Below, piece after piece: positions 17,063 through 24,346 of a stretch of 64,000 nt of DNA. Positions within the stretch are counted from its first letter, which is position 1. The number at the start of each line of letters is the position of its first letter. The stretch is from Alteraurantiacibacter aquimixticola (GTDB lineage Bacteria > Pseudomonadota > Alphaproteobacteria > Sphingomonadales > Sphingomonadaceae). Both the position numbers and the translations under genes were made by a program. The notes beneath the pieces were generated by a model that had not been told where the DNA came from, searched no databases, and saw only the letters and a list, made by a program, of their open reading frames with translations. The stretch spans positions 1,329,004-1,393,003 of the forward strand of contig NZ_SSHH01000001.1 in NCBI RefSeq assembly GCF_004965515.1, read 5' to 3'.

Positions 17063-18619
17063 TTGCCGACGAGCGACAACTCGGCACAGCGTAACAGGAC
17101 GGACACCGGGCTCGACCCCTCATCGGTCGAGCCCGGTGTCTGGCGTTATGCGAAGGCCACGCGCGCCACGCTGGTGGTGGATGGCGAGAACTATTTCGAG
17201 CTGATCCAGCAGGCGATGCTCAAGGCGCGGCAGCGAATCCTGCTGATCGGGTGGGATTTCGATACGCGCATCCACCTCTCCAAGGGGCGGCGCTGGTGGG
17301 AGAAGGGCTGGCGCAAGCATTACCCCCGCCGGTTGGGCAGCTTCATATACTGGCTGGCGCGCCATCGCGACGGGCTGGAAATCCGCATCCTCAAATGGAG
17401 TTACGGTGTCATCAAGTTCGCCGGCCGCGGCAGCATGATGATGGATCTCATGCGCTGGTGGCCGATTCGCCGGATCGACTTCAAATTCGACACCGCGCAT
17501 CCGGTCGGATGTTGTCACCACCAGAAGATCGTGGTGATCGACGATCGCTTTGCCGTGTGCGGCGGCATCGACATGACCACGCGGCGCTGGGACACGCGCG
17601 ATCACCTGGAAGACGACAATCGTCGGCGGCAGCCGAGCGGGAAGCCCTATGGGCCATGGCACGATGTAACCATGGTGATGGAGGGCGATGTCGCCTCCGC
17701 GCTGGGCGAGTTGGGCAGGGCGCGCTGGCGGCGGGCGGGCGGGAAGGCGCTCTCCGTACCGGAGCAATCACCCGATACGGCCTGGCCCGATGGGCTGGTC
17801 GCGCATTTCGAGAATGTCGAGATCGGCATTGCCCGGACGATGGCGGAATATGGCGACGATCCCAAGATCGACGAGATCGAGCAGCTCTTCACCCGCCAGA
17901 TCGCCGGAGCGCAGCGCTTTATCTATGCCGAAAGCCAGTATTTCGCCTCTCGCGCCATATGCGAGGCTCTGGCGAAACGGCTGACCGAACCTGATCCGCC
18001 GGAAATCGTGGTCGTGCATCCGGAAGAGGCGGACGGCTATCTCGAACAGGTGGCCATGGGCCCGGCCCGCGCGCGGCTCGTCGCCGCCATTCGCGAGCTG
18101 GACCAGAACGAGAAATTCCACCTCTACGTACCCTATACCGGTGAAACGCCGGTCTATGTCCATGCCAAGCTGATGATCGTCGACGATCGAATCCTCCGCG
18201 TCGGCTCGGCCAATTTCAACAACCGCTCGATGGGCCTCGACAGCGAGTGCGACGTGTTCATCGATTGCAACCGGCCGGGCAACGGCCATGCGGAAGAGCA
18301 GATCCGCAAGCTGCGAATATCCCTGCTGGCCGAACACTGCGCGATCGGGGAACTCGAATGCGAGACCATGCTGCGCGAAGCCGGATCGATGGCAGCGATG
18401 ATCGCCCGGCTCGAAGGCGGGCGGCGCTGCCAGCTGCGTGCGTTACATCCACCCGAACCCACCGAACTTGAAGCCGAACTGGCCGATCGCCAGATGCTCG
18501 ATCCCGAGGATCCCGACGACCTGTTCGAGATAATGCCGCGCAAACGTGGCCTTTTTCGTCCGGGCAGCCTATTGGCGAGGGCCAGGGCAAGATTGACAAG
18601 GAAACGACAAGGCAAATGA
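17063..18619 (+). CDS. Phospholipase D-family protein
   Basis: A 518-residue protein with two HKD motifs, HHQKIVVIDD in the first half and VHAKLMIVDD in the second, the latter followed by GSANFNNRSMG. Both are intact, so it should be a phosphatidyltransferase or phospholipase. No membrane helices are evident, unlike classical cardiolipin synthases, so a soluble phospholipase D-like role is more likely. The start is a TTG at 17063 with AAGGA eight bases upstream. The stop overlaps the folE start as ATGA. A basic C-terminus (ARARARLTRKRQGK) could contact membranes. Confidence 0.85.
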   Translation: MPTSDNSAQRNRTDTGLDPSSVEPGVWRYAKATRATLVVDGENYFELIQQAMLKARQRILLIGWDFDTRIHLSKGRRWWEKGWRKHYPRRLGSFIYWLARHRDGLEIRILKWSYGVIKFAGRGSMMMDLMRWWPIRRIDFKFDTAHPVGCCHHQKIVVIDDRFAVCGGIDMTTRRWDTRDHLEDDNRRRQPSGKPYGPWHDVTMVMEGDVASALGELGRARWRRAGGKALSVPEQSPDTAWPDGLVAHFENVEIGIARTMAEYGDDPKIDEIEQLFTRQIAGAQRFIYAESQYFASRAICEALAKRLTEPDPPEIVVVHPEEADGYLEQVAMGPARARLVAAIRELDQNEKFHLYVPYTGETPVYVHAKLMIVDDRILRVGSANFNNRSMGLDSECDVFIDCNRPGNGHAEEQIRKLRISLLAEHCAIGELECETMLREAGSMAAMIARLEGGRRCQLRALHPPEPTELEAELADRQMLDPEDPDDLFEIMPRKRGLFRPGSLLARARARLTRKRQGK

Positions 18620-19212
18620 GCTGCGATATTGACGGGCAGGACGGCAAAATCCCGGTTCCCGAGGATGTCCAGGACGCGATCCGCACGCTGATCCGCTGGT
18701 CGGGCGACAACCCTGATCGCGAAGGCCTGGTGGACACGCCGGCCCGCGTGGCGCGCGCGTGGAAGGAATATTGCCAGGGCTATGACGAGGATCCGAGCCA
18801 CCACCTCAGCCGCGTGTTCGAGGAAGTGGGCGGCTATGACGAGATCGTGCTGCTGAAGGATATCCCCTTCCAGAGCCATTGCGAACACCACATGGCCCCG
18901 ATCATCGGCAAGGCGGCGATCGCCTATCTGCCGAATGACCATGTCGTCGGAATTTCCAAGCTGGCGCGCGTGCTGCACGGCTATGCCCGTCGCCTGCAGA
19001 TCCAGGAGCGGCTGACCGCCGAAGTTGCGGAGTGCATCTGGAAACATCTGGAACCGCGCGGCGTGGCTGTCGTTATCGAGGCAAGCCATGCCTGCATGAC
19101 CGCGCGCGGTGTGCGTACGCCGGGCGTCAACATGGTCACAAGCCGGGTGATGGGCCTGTTCCGCAGCGATTCAAAGAGCCGTGAGGAAGTCCTCAAGCTG
19201 ATGGGCTATTGA
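18616..19212 (+). CDS. folE: GTP cyclohydrolase I
   Basis: FolE converts GTP to 7,8-dihydroneopterin triphosphate, the first step of tetrahydrofolate synthesis. The 198-residue product contains the zinc ligands Cys89 and His92 (SHCEHHMAP) and Cys160 (HACMTARGV), plus the substrate segment VVGISKLARVLHGYARRLQIQERL. It overlaps the phospholipase D gene by 4 bp, implying translational coupling with an apparently unrelated gene. Confidence 0.96.
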   Translation: MSCDIDGQDGKIPVPEDVQDAIRTLIRWSGDNPDREGLVDTPARVARAWKEYCQGYDEDPSHHLSRVFEEVGGYDEIVLLKDIPFQSHCEHHMAPIIGKAAIAYLPNDHVVGISKLARVLHGYARRLQIQERLTAEVAECIWKHLEPRGVAVVIEASHACMTARGVRTPGVNMVTSRVMGLFRSDSKSREEVLKLMGY

Positions 19213-19250
19213 GCCGGCATGCGGCCATCGAACTGTTTGAAAGGTAGGAA

Positions 19251-20543
19251 ATGACGGCACTTCACGTGCGCGGCGGACAGAAGCTGCAGGGAAAAATCGA
19301 TCCATCAGCAAACAAGAATGCGGTTCTGCCGATCTTGTGTGCCACTTTGCTCAGCAATGCGCCGATCACCCTGCGCAACGTGCCCGAAATTACCGATGTC
19401 CAGCGCATCCATGATTTCTTCCAGGAGCTGGGCAGCACGGTGAAATGGGACAAGGCGGCCCAGGTACTGGAGATCGACCACTCCACGATTTCGATGAGCG
19501 CCCGCGCCACGCTGCCGCAGGCAATGCGTGCCAGTATCATGATGATTCCCGGCCTGCTGTGGCGTCTGGGCGAGGCGCGGCTCGAGCATGAGGTGAAGGG
19601 CTGCACGCTGGGCGCGCGCGAGATCGACCCGCATGTCGCCGTGTTCAAGGCCTTCGGGGCCGATGCGTCCACCGAGGGCAAGAACATCGTCTTCCGTAAT
19701 CGCGGCAAGGTTCCGGGCACGCGCATGTGGCTCGAATATGCCAGCGTCACCACCACCGAAAACTTCATCATCTCCGCCCTGTGCGCCACCGGGACCAGCG
19801 AGATCGTCAACGCCGCCTGCGAGCCGCATGTGCAGGAAATGTGCACCTTCCTCGAGCTGATGGGCGCGAAGATTCGCGGCAAGGGCACCTCCACGGTGAA
19901 GGTCGAAGGTGCGACCGAACTGGGCGGGGCGGACTACACCTTCGTGGAGGATTTCCACGAGGTTGCCACCTTCCTCGCGCTGGCGGCCGTTACCGGCGGC
20001 GACATCTCGGTGCGCAATTCGCAGCCCGAAATGTTCATGCTGATCGATCGCACTTTCGAGAAATTCGGTGCGCATGTGGAACACGCCAACGGCTTCTCGC
20101 GCCTTAACGCGCCGGACGAGCTGGTGGTGCAGCAGAACTTCACCAGCCACATCACCACGAAGGTTGAGGCTGCTCCGTGGCCCTATATCCCGGCCGACCT
20201 GCTGCCGATCTTCATCGCGCTAGGCGTGAAAGCCAAGGGCCAGACGATGTTCTGGAACAAGGTCTACGAAGGCGGCCTCACCTGGCATACCGAGCTGTCG
20301 CTGTTCGGCGCGCATACCTTGCTGTGCGATCCGCACCGGCTAATCACCTTCGGGGGCAACCACCTCGTGCCGGGGACGGTGACCAGCCCCTATATCATCC
20401 GCGTTGCCATCGCCTTGCTGATGGTCGCGGCTTCTATCGACGGCGAATCGACCATCCTCGATGCCGACCCGATCCGCCGTGCACATCCCAACTTCGTGCC
20501 CAATATCGACAGCCTGGGCGTGAACGTGAAGTGGGCAGACTGA
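19251..20543 (+). CDS. murA: MurA-like enolpyruvyl transferase (divergent)
   Basis: The 430-residue protein is an EPSP-synthase-fold enolpyruvyl transferase close to UDP-GlcNAc 1-carboxyvinyltransferase, the first peptidoglycan-precursor enzyme. Family features are NKNAVLPIL near the N-terminus (catalytic Lys/Asn), KGCTLGAREIDPHV with the PEP-binding cysteine that fosfomycin attacks, and an aspartate in PYIPADLLPIFIALG. The C-terminus is unusual: the hallmark HIDRGYE is replaced by DPIRRAHPNF, and the usual DLRA segment reads IIRVA. Arginines remain in roughly the right places. It could be the housekeeping MurA of this lineage or a second MurA-like paralogue. Confidence 0.8.
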   Translation: MTALHVRGGQKLQGKIDPSANKNAVLPILCATLLSNAPITLRNVPEITDVQRIHDFFQELGSTVKWDKAAQVLEIDHSTISMSARATLPQAMRASIMMIPGLLWRLGEARLEHEVKGCTLGAREIDPHVAVFKAFGADASTEGKNIVFRNRGKVPGTRMWLEYASVTTTENFIISALCATGTSEIVNAACEPHVQEMCTFLELMGAKIRGKGTSTVKVEGATELGGADYTFVEDFHEVATFLALAAVTGGDISVRNSQPEMFMLIDRTFEKFGAHVEHANGFSRLNAPDELVVQQNFTSHITTKVEAAPWPYIPADLLPIFIALGVKAKGQTMFWNKVYEGGLTWHTELSLFGAHTLLCDPHRLITFGGNHLVPGTVTSPYIIRVAIALLMVAASIDGESTILDADPIRRAHPNFVPNIDSLGVNVKWAD

Positions 20544-20563
20544 GCAGATTCGCTTTACGAGTG

Positions 20564-20577
20564 TGGTAGCGCTATCA
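20564..20577. promoter_or_regulatory. LacI/GalR-type operator candidate
   Basis: TGGTAGCGCTATCA is a near-perfect 14-bp palindrome (one mismatched pair) with the central CG typical of LacI-family operators. It closely resembles sites such as TGGTAGCGCTAACA known for alphaproteobacterial sugar regulators. It lies 26 bp before the start of the secreted beta-propeller gene, a place where repressor binding would block transcription. The regulator is not in the window. Confidence 0.55.
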
Positions 20578-20602
20578 TCCCTGCTCCTTGGAGGAGGGGA
20601 TC

Positions 20603-22123
20603 ATGCGCTTTGCATTTGTTGCCGCAGCTGTGGCTTGGGGATTTTCGTCGCCACTGGCGGCCGAACCGGTGGGCCAGTTCGATGACCATGCTGATATCGG
20701 GGAACCGTCGCACGAAGGCGCGGTGACCCTCGATGGCGAAAGCTATCGCATCACCGGCGGCGGGGCGAATATCTGGGGCGAGGCGGACGTCTTCCATTAT
20801 GCCTGGACGCAGCGCTCGGGCGATCTGCACATCTCTGCTGATATCGCCTTCGAAGGCGAGGGCGGCGACCCGCATCGCAAGGCAGGGGTGATGATCCGCC
20901 AGAACCTCACGCCGGCCTCTCCCTATGCCGATGTGATGGTGCATGGTGACGGGCTGGTGGCGCTGCAATATCGCGAAGTGCAGGACGGGCCGACGCGGCA
21001 GATCACCTCTGCCGGACCGCATCGCGGGGCCGTGCGGCTCGAGCGAGAAGGCGACTTCGTCTATTTCTCGGTCGAGGGTGAGGACGGCGCGCTGGAACAT
21101 GCCGGCGGCAGCTTCCGTATTCCCTTCCAGGCGCCATACCTGGTCGGCCTCGCCGTCTCCGCGCATGACGATGCGGTGAGTGAAACTGCGATGTTTTCCG
21201 ACGTCACGCTGGACGTCCCGCAACTCGCCTATGTGCCCGACACCGGCTACGCGGCGCAGGTCGAGGCGACGCTCGAGTTGATGGAAGTGGGCGGCGCACA
21301 ATCGCGCCGCGTGATCCGCCATTTCGATGGCAAGATCGAGGCGCCCAACTGGTCGCTCGATGGCGAAACGCTCTATTATAATTCGGGCGGTCGGATCTAT
21401 GCGATCCCCGTCGGTGGCGGCGAGTCCGTCGAGATCGATACCGGGCGGCATGTCGACAACAATAACGACCACGGCCTCTCGCCCGATGGCACGCAAATGG
21501 TCATTTCCGACCAGATCGAGCCGGACAATCTCAGCAGAATCCATATCGTGACGCTCGACGGTACGCAGCCGGTGAGAGAAATCGTCAACGATCCCGATGC
21601 GCGCAGCTACTGGCATGGCTGGTCGCCTGACGGGCAGACGCTCGCCTATGTCCGCGTGGGCGCGAATGACGACAGCTACGACATCTGGGCCGCCGATGTG
21701 GACACGCGGGAGATATCGCCGCTGGTGGTGGCGCCGGGCGTCGATGACGGGCCGGAATATTCACCCGATGGACGGCACCTCTATTTCAACTCCACTCGCT
21801 CAGGCGCGATGGCACTGTGGCGCGCCGATGCCGATGGCAGCAATCCGGTGCAGCTGACGCATGACCCGGCGCGGCGCGACTGGTTCCCGCATATCTCGCC
21901 CGATGGGCGCTGGATCGCCTACATCTCCTTCGGCGAGGATATCGCGCTCACCGACCATCCGCCCAACCGAGAGGATGTGCAACTGCGCCTTCTGCCGACC
22001 GATGGCAGCGCGGAGCCGGTGATCCTGACGCGGCTGTTCGGCGGGCAGGGGACGATCAACGTGCCCAGCTGGTCACCTGACAGTAGCCGGATCGCCTTCG
22101 TCAGCTATCGCCTCAAACGCTAA
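20603..22123 (+). CDS. Secreted protein with jelly-roll and TolB-like beta-propeller domains
   Basis: The 506-residue product has a signal peptide cleaved near residue 20. The N-terminal domain (about 25-215; GGGANIWG, FHYAWTQRSGDL, PHRKAGVMIRQ, SPYADVMVHGDG) looks like a concanavalin-type carbohydrate-binding jelly roll. The second half has PD40/TolB propeller blades, seen as repeated WSLDGETLYYN, LSPDGTQMVIS, WSPDGQTLAYV, YSPDGRHLYFN and ISPDGRWIAYI. It probably binds a glycan in the periplasm or at the surface. GGAGGAGGGG precedes the ATG. A LacI-type operator directly upstream suggests sugar-dependent control. It is not TolB itself, because no tol-pal genes are nearby. Confidence 0.8.
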   Translation: MRFAFVAAAVAWGFSSPLAAEPVGQFDDHADIGEPSHEGAVTLDGESYRITGGGANIWGEADVFHYAWTQRSGDLHISADIAFEGEGGDPHRKAGVMIRQNLTPASPYADVMVHGDGLVALQYREVQDGPTRQITSAGPHRGAVRLEREGDFVYFSVEGEDGALEHAGGSFRIPFQAPYLVGLAVSAHDDAVSETAMFSDVTLDVPQLAYVPDTGYAAQVEATLELMEVGGAQSRRVIRHFDGKIEAPNWSLDGETLYYNSGGRIYAIPVGGGESVEIDTGRHVDNNNDHGLSPDGTQMVISDQIEPDNLSRIHIVTLDGTQPVREIVNDPDARSYWHGWSPDGQTLAYVRVGANDDSYDIWAADVDTREISPLVVAPGVDDGPEYSPDGRHLYFNSTRSGAMALWRADADGSNPVQLTHDPARRDWFPHISPDGRWIAYISFGEDIALTDHPPNREDVQLRLLPTDGSAEPVILTRLFGGQGTINVPSWSPDSSRIAFVSYRLKR

Positions 22124-22124
22124 G

Positions 22125-22156
22125 GGCGCGCCGCGCGGGTTTTCCGCGGGCGCGCC
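22125..22156. terminator. GC-rich hairpin between convergent genes
   Basis: GGCGCGCC near 22126-22133 pairs with GGCGCGCC at 22149-22156 and extends through GC-rich bases with one bulge around a TTTT loop. It sits between the convergent propeller gene and the peroxiredoxin gene, so it may serve both, but it has no clear T tract. Confidence 0.45.
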
Positions 22157-22182
22157 ATCGCAAATTTCCGAAGCTCTCGGGC

Positions 22183-22662
22183 TTACAGCTGGCCGAGCAT
22201 ATGCTCCGCGCTTGAAACCTTGAACTGGCCGGGCTCTTCCACGTTGAGCTCGGTCACCACGCCATTGTCCACGATCATGGAATAGCGCTGGCCGCGCGTG
22301 CCCATGCCGAAGCCGCTGCCGTCCATCGTCAGGCCCACGGCTTGGGCGAAATCGCCATTGCCGTCTGCCAGCATGGTGATGTCGGACGAGCCGGAAGCAT
22401 CGTTCCATGCGCCCATCACGAAGGCGTCGTTCACCGCGGTGCAGGCAATCTCGTCCACGCCTTTTGCCTTCAGCTCGGCCGCCTTTTCGACATAGCCGGG
22501 CAGGTGCTTGGCGGAGCAAGTGGGGGTGAAGGCACCGGGCACGGAGAACAGCGCCACCTTCTTGCCGGCGAAGAAATCGCCGCTCTGTACCTTGTCCGGC
22601 CCGTCCGCCGTGGCTTTCACCAGCGCTACGTCGGGCAGCTTGTCACCTTTGGAAATCGTCAT
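22183..22662 (-). CDS. Peroxiredoxin, Prx5-type
   Basis: A 159-residue thiol peroxidase that reduces hydrogen and organic peroxides. The peroxidatic Cys49 lies in PGAFTPTCSAKHLPGY, the signature of the Prx5 (glutaredoxin/glutathione-dependent) subfamily, and the supporting Arg is in GTRGQRYSMIV. The frame is open upstream, but the ATG at 22662 gives the family N-terminus MTISKGDKLPDV. It is divergent from ahcY across about 176 bp. Pairing with glutathione, for which gor is present at 6217, is plausible. Confidence 0.92.
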   Translation of the reverse strand: MTISKGDKLPDVALVKATADGPDKVQSGDFFAGKKVALFSVPGAFTPTCSAKHLPGYVEKAAELKAKGVDEIACTAVNDAFVMGAWNDASGSSDITMLADGNGDFAQAVGLTMDGSGFGMGTRGQRYSMIVDNGVVTELNVEEPGQFKVSSAEHMLGQL

Positions 22663-22838
22663 GTGGGATAATCCTCCTGTCCCCCGTCCGACCTCACAGA
22701 TAGGCGAGCCGCCGCAATGTGCAACCGAAAGGGCGGGGTTGTTACGCGGCGCGCACCTCATTATGTGCTGTTCCCGCAAAACGCGTTGCATGGAGCCCCG
22801 GCGACGCTTCACCCAACAGAGAGTCAGGAGAAGTGACC

Positions 22839-24245
22839 GTGGCCACTGCCGCTGCCGAAAAAGACTATATCGTCAAGGATATCAGCCTCGCCGAATATGG
22901 CCGGGACGAGATTGCCATTGCCGAAACCGAAATGCCGGGCCTGATGGCCACGCGCGAGGAATATGGTGCCTCGCAGCCGCTGAAGGGCGCGCGCATCACC
23001 GGATCGCTGCACATGACGATCCAGACCGCCGTGCTGATCGAAACGCTGGTGGCGCTGGGCGCCGAAGTGCGCTGGGCGACCTGCAACATCTTCTCGACGC
23101 AGGATCATGCCGCCGCCGCCATTGCCGACCAGGGCATCCCCGTCTTCGCGATCAAGGGCGAGAGCCTGGCCGAATATTGGGACTATGTCGGCAAGATCTT
23201 CGATTGGGGCGATGACACCACTGCCAACATCATTCTCGATGATGGCGGCGATGCAACCATGTTCGCCCTTTGGGGTGCGCGGATCGAAGCTGGCGAAACC
23301 ATGCCCGAGCCGCAGAACGCCGAAGAAATCGAGATGCAGCGTGCGCTGAAGGAATTCATCAAGCGCAAGCCCGGCTACCTCACCGAGAGTGTGAAGAACA
23401 TCAAGGGCGTCTCCGAAGAGACGACCACCGGTGTCCACCGCCTGTACTCGCTCGCCAAGGCCGGCAAGCTGCCTTTCCCCGCGATCAACGTGAACGACAG
23501 TGTGACCAAGTCGAAGTTCGACAACCTCTACGGCTGCAAGGAATCGCTGGTCGACGCCATCCGCCGCGCCACCGACACCATGCTCGCCGGCAAGGTCGCC
23601 TGCGTCGCCGGCTTCGGCGATGTGGGCAAGGGCTCTGCGGATTCGCTGCGCAATGGCGGCGCCCGCGTGATGGTGACCGAAATCGACCCGATCTGCGCGC
23701 TGCAGGCGGCGATGGAAGGCTATGAAGTCGTCACCATGGAAGAAGCGGTGAAGCGCTGCGACATCTTCTGCACCACCACCGGCAATGAAGACGTCATCAC
23801 CGCAGAGCACATGAAGGCGATGAAGCCGATGAGCATCGTCTGCAATATCGGCCACTTCGACTCAGAGATCCAGATTTCCGCCCTCGACAATTACGACTGG
23901 AAGGAAATCAAGCCGGGTACGGACATCGTTACCTTCCCCGATGGCAAGCAGATCATCATCCTTGCCAAGGGTCGCCTGGTGAACCTGGGCTGCGCCACCG
24001 GCCATCCCAGCTTCGTGATGAGCTGTTCCTTCACCAACCAGGTGCTGGCGCAGATCGAGCTGTTCAATAATCCCGGGCAGTATGAGAACGACGTCTATGT
24101 CCTGCCCAAGCACCTGGACGAGAAGGTGGCGGCGCTGCATCTCGACAAGCTGGGCGTGAAGCTCACCAAGCTGAGCCAGAAGCAGGCGGATTACATCGGC
24201 GTTCCGGTGGAAGGGCCGTTCAAGCCCGAGCATTATCGCTACTGA
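22839..24245 (+). CDS. ahcY: Adenosylhomocysteinase
   Basis: AhcY hydrolyses S-adenosylhomocysteine to adenosine and homocysteine and keeps methylation running. The 468-residue length is typical. Motifs are [15 protein letters not shown] with the substrate-binding His, the NAD-binding [13 protein letters not shown], and the C-terminal PFKPEHYRY. Two in-frame GTG codons compete: that at 22839 has AGGAG eight bases upstream, while that at 22833 is too close. I searched the 5' region by eye for an SAH riboswitch and found no match. A long hairpin follows the stop. Confidence 0.97.
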   Translation: MATAAAEKDYIVKDISLAEYGRDEIAIAETEMPGLMATREEYGASQPLKGARITGSLHMTIQTAVLIETLVALGAEVRWATCNIFSTQDHAAAAIADQGIPVFAIKGESLAEYWDYVGKIFDWGDDTTANIILDDGGDATMFALWGARIEAGETMPEPQNAEEIEMQRALKEFIKRKPGYLTESVKNIKGVSEETTTGVHRLYSLAKAGKLPFPAINVNDSVTKSKFDNLYGCKESLVDAIRRATDTMLAGKVACVAGFGDVGKGSADSLRNGGARVMVTEIDPICALQAAMEGYEVVTMEEAVKRCDIFCTTTGNEDVITAEHMKAMKPMSIVCNIGHFDSEIQISALDNYDWKEIKPGTDIVTFPDGKQIIILAKGRLVNLGCATGHPSFVMSCSFTNQVLAQIELFNNPGQYENDVYVLPKHLDEKVAALHLDKLGVKLTKLSQKQADYIGVPVEGPFKPEHYRY

Positions 24246-24267
24246 TACGCGTAACTGCGTGAAAACC

Positions 24268-24305
24268 GGCGGGCGGGGCTCCACATTCGTGGAGTCTCGC
24301 CCGTC
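24268..24305 (+). terminator. Long hairpin after ahcY
   Basis: GGGCGGGGCTCCAC (24271-24284) pairs along its whole length, with G-U wobbles, with GTGGAGTCTCGCCC (24289-24302) around a four-base loop. The stem can extend by about three pairs. There is no long T tract, so termination is likely but unproven. Confidence 0.6.
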
Positions 24306-24346
24306 TGCCATTGCATCGCCGCCCCCCCGGCAATAGCTGTCACATC

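Noticed and set aside
22663..22838. Possible SAH or SAM riboswitch upstream of ahcY
   Set aside because: I could not find the conserved core or pairing pattern by eye. A covariance-model search would be decisive.
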